Assembly (NCBI GenBank): GCA_021234535.1
Contig: SFZH01000008.1
Coordinates: 23,848,739 to 23,912,738 of the forward strand
Length of the DNA stretch: 64,000 bases
Reading direction: 5' to 3'
Origin: Stichopus chloronotus
Taxonomy: Eukaryota > Echinodermata > Holothuroidea > Aspidochirotida > Stichopodidae
The notes beneath the pieces were generated by a model. It had not been told where the DNA came from. It saw nothing but the letters and a program-made list of their open reading frames with translations, and did no database searches. Below, in pieces: positions 12,901 through 24,900 of the stretch; position 1 is the first letter of the stretch; each line of letters opens with the position of its first letter. The translations under genes were made by a program, and so were the position numbers.

Positions 12901-15900
12901 TACCATGCAAGAAATAACCAGAGATGTAACACAAGACTAAAAGTATATGTGCTTTCACTTAAAGTCTTGTATAACACATGCATGCAATGTAATCTTCAAG
13001 CAACAGTGCACCCTAAGCAAAACGATGGCTACCTACATTTATACCACAGTAAAGCATGCAAAATAAATAGAAGGTACATAATAGAGGGAGACAAAACCAT
13101 TCAAAGAGGGTAGGAACCACCAAAAATAAACAGCTGAAAAATTCAAAATTCCAAACGGCTCAAGACTTCATCAGTGCAAAAATATATAAGCAGTTGAACA
13201 GTCCATCACCACTACAAAGAGCTGAAGAACACTTCATAGAACAAAAGGCAATATGTATCAGGGGTTGCCAACCATCAAAAAGTCCCAGGGTGATAATGTT
13301 ATTGCAATCCTCTTGTGTTGGCCTCAAAGTGTTTTGCAACTTAAAGGTGAAAGACGGCACCAGGCAATACAGTTTTTTTTTTTTCAAATAATAAATGCTG
13401 GATAATGACCATTATATTCTTCGATGTCTAAAAAAATTTAAATGATTTGAATCATCCTAGCAATCATTATTGATGAGCCACCACAATTCACCATATATGG
13501 TTATTCATCCCCTGATACAGGTAATTAGATTATTATCTTACCTCTGATTCTCTTGGGACTTCTATAGAAATAACAGAAAAAACAGAAAAAACAAAGATAA
13601 AATTGATGACAGTATAACACATACACAAACCATGGCTTCACTTTCTGTTTTATTATATGTAGTAGCAATACATGGGGCACGGCTTGACAGACTGACACAC
13701 TACTCCTACATTTGTTTATAGAGTACTTGCTATTTCACAGCATCAATTCAGTGAGGTATCTTTGATTTATTCTCAAATATATGAGGCCATACTCATCTCC
13801 TTCTAACTTATCAAATTCAATTGCTTCATTTATGAAGTATTTACATAGCAAAATGCTACCTAATGATATTATTGTACCAAACAGAGATTTGAAAGAAAAC
13901 AATCAACATTCTGTGGCTTCAGTTTTTTATACCTCGCTTCCTTTTTGAAATTTGTGGGCTTTTCTGTCGACTACCAACACATTACATCATCAACAAAATT
14001 ACTAGTAAATGTCAAAACAATAATGAGACATGAAAACTTATTGCCGATAGCTTATTAATATTTCTGACATCATGTAACAAGCATTTAATCGCACTTACCA
14101 TCGGCCACAGGTGATATGGTTATCCCTCCACCTTCAGCAGTGCCATCAGACTATAAAGTATAAGAGATGAAGAGAGAGTAAAACAGATCTACCCTCCGAC
14201 TAAGCAGAAGTGAATCAGATGGTGGCTGGCAAGGATGACCACTGGAACCCACTAACAGCTTTCAGTTAGATACAAACACAGTTTAATGATCATCTTGACC
14301 ATGTGACTCAAGAAAACCACATCCATCCCCTCCCCGCTCGCATTATCTTATAATATCAGTGGAGTATATCAGAATCAAAAAGACAGTTAAAGGTTGTGTG
14401 ACATGCTTCTAGAAAAGAGCACCCTTCATTCAGAAGATGCAAAAGAAAAACTCTGAGTGAAAATCTGTCAGAATTTTGTTTACATCTTTTACTGTTCTTG
14501 AGATAGGACTTTTCAAAGTTTGAGAAAAATGCAAAACAGATGATGTGGAGTGTTGCACAGTATCAGTATTTCTTTTACTAAGCCTACATATTTTGCCTCT
14601 TAATTACTTAATTACTGAGTTTCATATTGGAAAGTGATATCAATAATTTCGAAGAAGAAAATACATGCTTCCAAAGTAAAACCCTCCCGGCATACAAAAT
14701 TCTAAAATGTCCTGGAAGTAAAGGTTATATTTACAAAGGATTAACATTAGACATATCATGGGAGTCCATCTCTTGACCATACAAATTTGCATACTTAGCC
14801 AATGTTTATTCATGATACAGCTGGGAGACACTAATTTTCCTGTAAACTGATCAATCTTTGACTGATTTTGATGGAATTTGAGGCTATTTTTCAATGCTGA
14901 ATGCACCCAACACTCCAAAATGTCATTTTCGGGTCACGTGACTTTTAATAATATTAAAAGCTGCCACCTCATTACACAGAGGTTAATATCATATACTTGT
15001 CTATGCAAGAATACACTCAATAACAGCTGTCACTGAAATGTTTGTTGAAGGACACTATTGTCTGTCCTAGTCCATACATGTTTAATGTCCTACCTATCTG
15101 TTGACGGACAGTTGGACACAATTGTCTGTCCTAACCCATACATGTTTACTACCAAACCCATCTGTTAACTGACAGTCGGACACTATTGCCTGTCCTATCC
15201 TACCCTTGTTCACTAATCACTATCATACCTTCATGTTGAAGGACACTTATTGCTGTCATAGCCTACACATGTTTACCACCACAACTATCTTTTAAAGGAC
15301 ATTTTTCATTTCAATTTAAATTTGGTAGTTTTAGTATCAGGAAGTCCATCTGGGCTCATCACGCATCCTATATCATATTGTTTGTGGATGAACACCAGCA
15401 AGATTTACCTACTCTTTCGATATGTGTTCAGAGGGTAATGGAGCAGGAGTGAAACCATGCAATCCCAACGAGAACCCAAACCTGCTCCCAAGACGGCCAT
15501 TAACGTCCCCATCTGACCGACAAAGAGTGTATCCCCCAGTCTTTAGTTACTTGCCCAAAGATGAGAGGACTTGTCCAGCTCGGCAGCCCGTCAGCTATAA
15601 TAGGCAACCTGAAGCTGACAAGACTTAAATCAGACAACAAGGAACCCAAATCACCCCCTCAGTACCACTGTAAACAGGTAACTGAACTAGCCAAATTTGA
15701 ATCCTCTGAAATTTCTAAGTGGTTTCACCGGAACTTAATCCAACTCTGTGCACAGGGAACAATTATTTGATAGCCATTGGCTCCTTAATGCAAAATCTCT
15801 AGTCAGCAGAACATATATATTGAAATGATACCATAGGATATGCCATTATCAATGATGCACATGGACAGTAATAGTTTAAGTACAAGGCAAAATTATGTCA

Positions 15901-18900
15901 TTTGATTGATCTCATTAATAATTAACTATACACTGTGCTATTCATACAATGTGAAGAAATCATGTTGTGAAAACACCTTTATGTCGCTAAATTGACATCT
16001 TTCATAATGAAAATGTCATTCACATAAATGTTTAAGTTAGATTGAAAATTCTTGTGATTCACCATCAGCCGTGATAAAAAGCGTGTCTTGCATCTGATAA
16101 TGAAATAAAAGTAAGGTCTGCCTGCCACTTGCATTCTTAACTTATGATTGGCTGTCCAATATTGCAGGAAATGAGGTCAATGAATTAATCTATGGACTTC
16201 ATGTACTCAATATCATTCACTTCAAGGCTGTCAGTCCTTTTACACTGGGGCCTTGAGGGTAGGCATAGACAGCTCGCTCAGCTCGGATCTGCCCTGGCAA
16301 ACAAAAGCTGAAATATTCCCATTGAAATAGTACAATAAATTGCTCATTCTGAGAGATGAAAGTACTGTACGATGCACATGCAGTAGTGTGTCTAGAATGT
16401 CCCATCGATCTTGTATTATGTAAATTACATCGTTTGTGTACACAACTGGCTGCAAAATTTTCATTTTTTGATTGTGGAAAAAGTTTTGGCAAGACAAACA
16501 AGTTTTCAATCATTGTATGTGATGAAATAAGTCATGGGTAATGTATAGCAATCAGGACCTGACCTTAGAATTTATTGCTGAGTGGCTGGTGACTAGGCAG
16601 TGGATTCCTAGGTAACAAACGGTGAAAGGTATGTTGACACATGATTGCATCGGCGAAAATTTTGTAGCATTTGGGTCTGATTTATTTGCTGTTCACAGAA
16701 CTGTCAGGGGAAGGCAGACACTCTAACCACCAAGCTAACCCTCCACCCTAATGCTTGTCCTATCCTATACATGTTAACTACCATGCCTAGGATGGACACT
16801 ACAATGAGTCCTGGCCTATACTTGTTCACTTCCATACCTGTCTGTGAAAGGATACTATTGTTGCATTTTGTCCCATTGCTCTCATGACTCTGTCCTCTTC
16901 ATCTGCTCCTCTTTCTCTCATCTTTCTCTCGGTGACTACTATCAACCTTCGAGCTCTTCCAATTTTCTTCTCTAATAAATATTCTAGCTCCCCTCTTTGC
17001 ATGGATCCAAGTAAGACCATATTTTCTGTTAAAATAAATAGCAACATTTCATTAACTTACAATATATAGCATGAATTGTTGATTCATGTTCTTGGTGGTT
17101 GGTAACAGTGAAGCTGCAGGGATACCACATTAATATGGTTGGTATCACTAGATTATTTCATTTGTAAAGTATGGCAACATATGCTGGATAAAGACCAGCA
17201 GATCTAAGGAGGGGTACAAATGAAAAAAAAGGCGAAGTAATTGGGAGAGATTTCTATAGCGCTAATTCAACTGGATAATGGAACATGACTCGAAGTGTGT
17301 AAAAAAAAAAACACTTTTTAGTATTCTTAGACACATGGTGCGATCAAAATGTTAATGATTTCAGCAAACACTGCCAGGATTACTCCACAACATATTATAG
17401 AGAACACAGAAACTTCAAATGATTTTGAAAAAGAGTGCAATGTTACACAAGTCACTGAATAATGCACTTAAATCCACCGCTGGCCAGGCGAGCGGTACTA
17501 ACGGCTGTAAATGTACTAGCCTACATCAATGGTTGAGTTACTAAGTGGGTATCAATGCACTGAAGCCTATCACTCAATGCCTGAATCAATTAATGGGTAT
17601 GTATGCACTGAAGTATGTACCTCACCACTTAAGATATACCTCACCAGCATATACCTCATCAGGTAAGTTAGCAATGGGGTAGCACTCCACATAGAGATTT
17701 AAAACTCACCAGGTGAGTCTACCAATGGGTATGAACTATGCTCTGATCCATCTAGTAAGTCTTTCAGATCTTTGTAGGTGGATAACCAAGAAATAAATTT
17801 CACATTTTTCACCATGATCTGCTCCACGAATATGTCGTACGTGCTGCACGGTGAAGAAAATGTGAGAGAACATGAATAGGTAAAATAGGAATGAGTATGA
17901 GTTTGATGTTAGACAACTGATATAAGACAACTTAGTAAATTAGTAACAGGTAAATCCTCAGTTGTAGCTGACAAATTGTATTTAAAGATGAACCAACATC
18001 AAAAATAATTTGACTAACATATGAAATAAATGGTGAGATAATGAAAATATATTGCAGAGTGTGAAAAAAGAATGTTAGATGCCAATTTTCAAGGCAGTTC
18101 CGCACACACTATTGTGCGGCAGAAAACAAATACTTAAAGAAAAAAAAATACCCTCGACTGACTTACACTGAGTCTGCATGGTTAAAAAAATTAACTCTAA
18201 ACTTAAAATGACTTACGTTGATTTTGCATGGCTGAAGGAAATTTAAGTTAACTCTAGACTTAGAATGACTTACACTGAGCCTGCATAGCTCCAAGAAATC
18301 AACTCTTAACTTAAAATGACTTCCATTTATTCTGCATGGCTCAAAGAAATTAAATCTGAACTTAAAATGTCTCACATTGGGCCTGCATGGCTGAAAGAAA
18401 TATTATACAACTCTAGACTTCAAATGACTTACACTGAGCCTCAATGGCTTGGAGAAGTTAACTCTGAAGTTAAAATGACTTTCATTGAGTCTGCATGGCT
18501 CAAGGAAATTGAATCTAGATTTAAATGACTTACACTGAGCCTGCATGGCTGATATCTGGCAAGTAAGGAAGCTTCTTAATTTTGATGATACTGTCATAAA
18601 ATGATGGCTGTAAAAGCTGAGATATGGCATTGGCTATAAGTACTGCTATCTGTGAGAAAGCAAAATGTAAAATAAAGGTACATGATAGACATCAAAATGT
18701 AACAAAGAAATAAAGCATCACATTGTATGTGTCACATACACACTGTACACTATGTTCTATCAAACAACATACATGAGAGCATCACAACACTGCAGATGTG
18801 AGAGAAAGACTGTCACACATCACACATTACAGTGTCACAGTATGGTGTGTGATTACTGTCACATAATTACTGATGGCATCACATTATATACACTGGAAGT

Positions 18901-21900
18901 ACTGTCACAACTTTAAAATAGTATCACAGTACACTGTGTAACTATTCATACATATTATGATGTCACACTCTGCAGTTAGTCATAGATATTATGACATCAC
19001 AGTTTTTGATATTATGACATCATACTGTGTAACTATTCACACATGTTATGACATCACACTGTGTAATGATTCATACATATTATGACTCCACAAGGCACAC
19101 TGTAATTACTGTCACATGAGCATGTTGGTGTGACTCTACACAGTAGGCCTACATAAAGATCTGTCATACATTTGAAATCATCAAAGTGAAGAGCGCATAT
19201 ACACCATCACACATACAATGCATACTGGCATCACAAAAATAATGTATTAGATATGTCACAATCATATGATGACATCAGAAGTTAAGTTAAATTACTAGAA
19301 CAATGCAAGTTAAAAATGACATATACAAGACTGACATTGATAGAAAATGTCAAAAGTTAACATCCTGTTCATCTACATAAGAACATAAATAATTTGCTGT
19401 AATATTTTACCCACCATAACTGGTAAAATATGTGTTATCTGTCCCTGTTAATTCGAACACGATGACAGATGTAGAAATAGTATGAGTAACGGAACCAGAG
19501 AGAGCTGCAGCACCTGGTAAGCAAAGAAAATAAATAAGTAATGAAGACAAGAGCAACAAAACTATTGCTGACCTAATTTTTTGCAAGCTGTGAAGGGGAG
19601 AGGGAAGAAGGGTTAAGATCAGGGAACAGAGAAGAAAGTGGACCTACAGTGGAGATGCACTCTGTCTGGTGCAATGGAGAATGAAAAGGTATAGTGGAAA
19701 GAAAGAGTTTATAACAGATCCATACTAGCATGAAATTAGCCTGGATGTGATAAAACAAGATAAGCAATAAAGACTTTTCACGAGATATCAAACTCTATAC
19801 ATCTCTACATACAGGTTCAGTTTCTAAATCAATAAAAGCCACAGACATCTTATCCAGGAGTTTTATATATGCATAGTGGTAGCCATCAAGGTAATGAATA
19901 TTCACAGTATTACATATGCAAAGTCTGGCCATCGTCATGGAAACAGAGGTAATCTAAATCAGTGACCATTAACCACACTCACCAACAACTGCATATCCCC
20001 CTGGTATCACGAGATTTAAGTCATCCCCGTTTGGAATGCCCCTTGGGAACCATGCTGCCATACTCTCCCCCACCAGTCGTCCAAATGCAGCGCCGATGGT
20101 GAACACAGGCATGAATACTCCTGTTGGTACTGGCAGTGTAACTGCTAAAGCAGTCATCCAAAACTGGACGAAGAAAATCAAACAGAATGCTAAAATGCTA
20201 CTGGGTAGGTTGTTTGCTTGCAAGTACAATTGGGTAATTTCATGATTGTTTGTTCCTTTAGAAGTAAGACCAGTTAGTTTTTATGATAGTCTATTTGCTT
20301 ACGAGAACTTTTGGTTAGCTTTATTGCTTTTTGCCTGTTTCCAAGTACCATTGTTTTTTTTGTTTTTTTTACAATTGTTTGATTGTTGACTGTCTCACTA
20401 TTTGTTTGTTTCTACCAGTCTCTGTTACACTGTCTCTGTTTTAGGTTTAGAGCAGGGGTACCCAACCAGATGATCAAGGTCTACTGGTAGACAGTGTAGC
20501 ACACAGGTGCAGGACAAAATGCAAAAAAAAAGAGGTTTTAACATGTAACAGTATAACAGTGTATGTTTTGCTTTGTTGTAATTAACTGAGAACCCAGCTA
20601 ATATGATGGGCTGTCTATAGCACCAGTCTTCATTTATCTGGTAGATCTCGGGACACTGGCTACTTGAAGAGTACATCTTGGGTCAAAAAGTTTGGGCACC
20701 CCTGACTGAAGAGCATGCAGTAATTAGAAAAGTATATTCTTCTGGATGAATTTGTAACATGACTCTGATTGGTGCATGTGACATGAAGATTTGAATATTC
20801 ATATCAGAAATGGACTATGCGATAAGCATTCACATGCTGTGTTTCTACAACACCCACAAGGGGTCTGTCAATTGCAGTCTGTCTTTACCAACAAATGATT
20901 CATCACTAAAAATGATCTGAGAATGTGTAAGAATTAAAAAGGAAGAAATAAATACAAATTGACAAGTTCACTTCAAGACACCATTGTAACAGCTCCAATA
21001 CATTGATATTTCAATTACATAAGTACTATGACAGAAATAAATTAAAACATTTCAAAATCCACTTAAATATGAAACCTTTTCATTCACTGTACAGTCTTGG
21101 GATCATAATAAGTCACTATTAGTGAACATATTTATGTTGAGTATTAAGCCTGGACAGTTAACTATTCTCACCTCCATTATAATAAAAACTACTAATGTGA
21201 TGTATACATTTGGTCTATGCCATGGCTTCAATGCCTCTTCTGGAGCCCCACCTAATGATGTGTTACTGAATAATTCATTTATTTGTTCTTTGGCAGTTAG
21301 CTGTAAAGAAAAAAAAGAAATTTATAAAAAGTCAGAGTACGATTGAAGGATTGAGATCTTAGCACTAACAACCGTCTTGATTTCCATGACCATACGGAAG
21401 GTAAACTTTGAAAACGTTGAAATTTGTAAAACGCATTAATGTAAATTTTGATCGACGGAAGCATAATAAGCTTCCAAATAGGTCGTCTCAAATCACTAAT
21501 GTCAGTTATGTGTATGTGAAGTACATGCAGACAAAACTCAAACAACTTTAGTCAGAGAGAGTAAAACCGTTAAACATAACAGGAAAATCAGTGAAGATAA
21601 ATGGTACAGTACATGTTGTCCTTTCTGAGAGTATTATAGGTTTCTATAGATAACACCAATGAACAGACTTCTGCTGTTGTCACTTTAATGTAACAATCTA
21701 TCCTCTCCTGCCTATTCCTCTCCCCTTTAACAATGGTAGACAACAAAATCAATGACATAAAGACAGCTATTAATAGCCATATGATTGAGATTTCTAAATA
21801 ATTCAAAGTAATTCATTGGTTACAGTTTTCATAATTGACCAATATATAAATGGAGGATGTAACCAGATTTGACAATAATAAAACAAGCATCACAAAAGCA

Positions 21901-24900
21901 TCAAAACTGAGGAGAGATGAGAAGGAAACGGACCAAAGAATTGTGAAAAAAAAACTAAAACCACAAACACTTTCTAAAACTTGGAAGATGTAGAATGTTT
22001 TGAACTTCTGTTGTTATTAGCACTGAGGTCAAGCAAACCAAGCATGATGCAAGGACAAGCATATATAATTGAAAAGTCATACCAAACTAGGATGAAATTC
22101 ACCTTAACACAAATCCACAAAAAAGATTTATGAACATGGAAAGTCATAAAAGCAACAGAGCAGCTTACCTCTCCAGCCATGTACTTTCCGAGACCGAGGG
22201 GGAAAGTCATCGTAGATATGATGCAGGCGATGAGAGTAGGATAAATAAAACGGCTGATGGAGAAGGGACAAAGATATGGTAATCAAGCAATTGAAGAGAG
22301 CTATTATCTTGATATATCATAAAATATTAATAAAAGAACAAAGAAATACAATAACTAATCTGCAGACAGAACTTCTTGATATAAAGTCTTATTGACAAGA
22401 ATAAATAAATGAAACAATAAGAACCACAACAGCTGGTTATATTTATCACTGTTGTTTGAAAATCAGCTAAAATTAATACATATCGTCATAGCAACTACTC
22501 TATGCTCTGACTAAAAGGCCTTAACATGAATTGCTTTATTATTAACATCATGGATGTAGTATGGTCTGCATCAATTATTACAATGAAGGTCCCAAAATGT
22601 GCAACATTTCAAGACCACCTGGCCATCTTATAGTTGCTCCATGCAGTGGGCTTATGATGCAGATTTCATCCTTATTGCACACAAGGAAAGAAGGCCTCAC
22701 TTCTTGAGGGGGGGGAGGGGGAATTACGAGCCCTGGATTTTAAGTGGTATGCTTCATTGGCCCTATTTAGGGAACACAATGGTAAAAGAAACAATTGCCC
22801 TAATCATTTGGGGAATTTCTAGTCCTGTTTGTTCAATGTATAATATGGGTACAATAATGCTGATATTACTTGTTTAATCTTTAATTTATTTAAAGTATTT
22901 TACTTACTTTTTCTCTAAAAATCTTTTCACTTTCTTCTGTCCTCTGACAAAGTCAACTATTTTTCGGTGAGTGTACACAAAAAGAGCGCCACCAAACCCG
23001 CAGACAATGCTGAAAAATGAAAAATCATGAGAGGGACGTGGATTAACACCCATGTGCGTCAAATATGGCGACTATGGAAGGAATTAGTCCAGCAGATGGG
23101 AGTGCAATAACTGGTAGGAGACAGGTAAGTGTGGACTGTAGTAAAGTGAAAACAAATAACTCTGTACAATCATTAATTACCTCTGATATCTTAAAATGTA
23201 TGGCCTGAAATTTTCAAATCTTACAATGTAGAAATGAGAAACAACACGCTGCTACAAAGTGCAGCCAAAGAGCAACCCATCAGATCAGGGTGGCAAATTT
23301 AGAGGTCAGAGTGTAATAACTCATGGGAGACAAGTAAGTGAGGAGCTCAGTTAAAATTGCAGCCAAAGTGTCACTCATCAGGGTAACAAGTCAGGAGTAA
23401 GCGATGAATACACATGAAAAAGATGTCACCAGAAGTTAAAATATTTACCCGATAAATGCGAATGCAATGAGTTCTTGAACGTCAAATGGAAAGTCAATCC
23501 TAAAATTGGTTTTGAAGAGGGCAGTAATAGTTTCTGATGGAAGAACAAACATAAATGACAACAGAAAGCATAAATGACGACATAAAAAAGTGTATCTAAA
23601 ATCTAGAATTACAAGAAAAATATTTGAAAAGGATTGGAAAATAAATCCTATTCATCCAACTCTGAACTTCATGGCAGTTTACTTTGCTGAGATATAAAAT
23701 GTTGAAAAATATGGATTAAATTTCAATGGTAGATTGCACAATAATTTGTGATGTCCTGCTTGTGCAACTCACATTACCTGCTTTTTTAAATATAAATATT
23801 TATAGAACCTTGACAAGTTCACCATTTTCTTAGCATCTTGTTTGGAGATGGCTTGTATAGTTAGGTCATCTCATACCTGTGAGGCAGTGACCATATTTCA
23901 TGACAAGGTGCAATGGCTTTCGAAAAAAACTATTTAATATTCAGTGACTTAACAAACTTCACCATGCTACATGTCAACTCAGGAATGTCCAGTGAATACA
24001 AATGGGTGTTGGACCATTTGAATTCACTTTTGATTCTTTGATACATCTTTATAAAGTTTCAACTTTAGATGTACTTTTAGTGAGTAGAATATCCAATCAT
24101 AAATTTAGTCAGTTTCTGTTTACTGTCTGTCGTGGCTTGACCACTAGTTAATTGGCACTGCACATTACCAAGCGAACACAATGTTCTGGATAATTTCCCA
24201 TCTTCTTGCTGTCCTGGACATCATTACATGAAAGTCCAATAACCAAACATTTTATGAAAGAAATACAGGCATTAGAGCAATACTTGCAGTAATTATTGAT
24301 ATTGACAGAGGTTTATCAAACAACTACAAAAAAGCATTTTAAGTGATGATGCTTGTATTATCAATAATATACTATGCCAATGACCCTAACAAGGTATTAC
24401 AGTCACTGATGAGGTCTTCTGGAAGATTATTATTCATGTTAGGCATTATTGTTGATATTAGGTTTATTATTAATCTCATCAGCAGCATTACACTTTTTCA
24501 CACACATATGTTAATTAATTAACTGATGAAGGGATTGATTAATGAAATCATCACTTTTATCGAAATTTTACAAAAGTCCAAACCTTCTTCTTTATTGAAA
24601 ACAGCAAGGAGACGAAACATGAAAGCACCACAGACGGCCCCAAAGAAACCTCTCCAATAGTTACGGACAGCAAAATAGACGGATGTTACTTCGATGCTGA
24701 AGAGGACACCACCAATGGGGGCAGCAAAGTTACAAGATACACCGACAGCACAGGCAGCGGCCAACATCTCACTATTACGAGATTCATTCTGTAATCAAGA
24801 AAAACTGCAACATGAGTGTGCACAAAAACACTGTGAGTATGGTCAGCATCTAATTGTTTTAAATTTCCTGATAAATAAAACAAAATGAATGTATAGATAT

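Noticed and set aside
15422..15770. Two overlapping plus-strand open frames (68-69 codons)
   Set aside because: They lie in a candidate dispersed repeat, overlap each other, and match no protein family I recognise.
24541..24583. Extension of channel exon 7 beyond KEE into LDFCKIS
   Set aside because: The frame is open by chance past the GT donor; exon 8 supplies the conserved TITALFKT continuation in the right phase.
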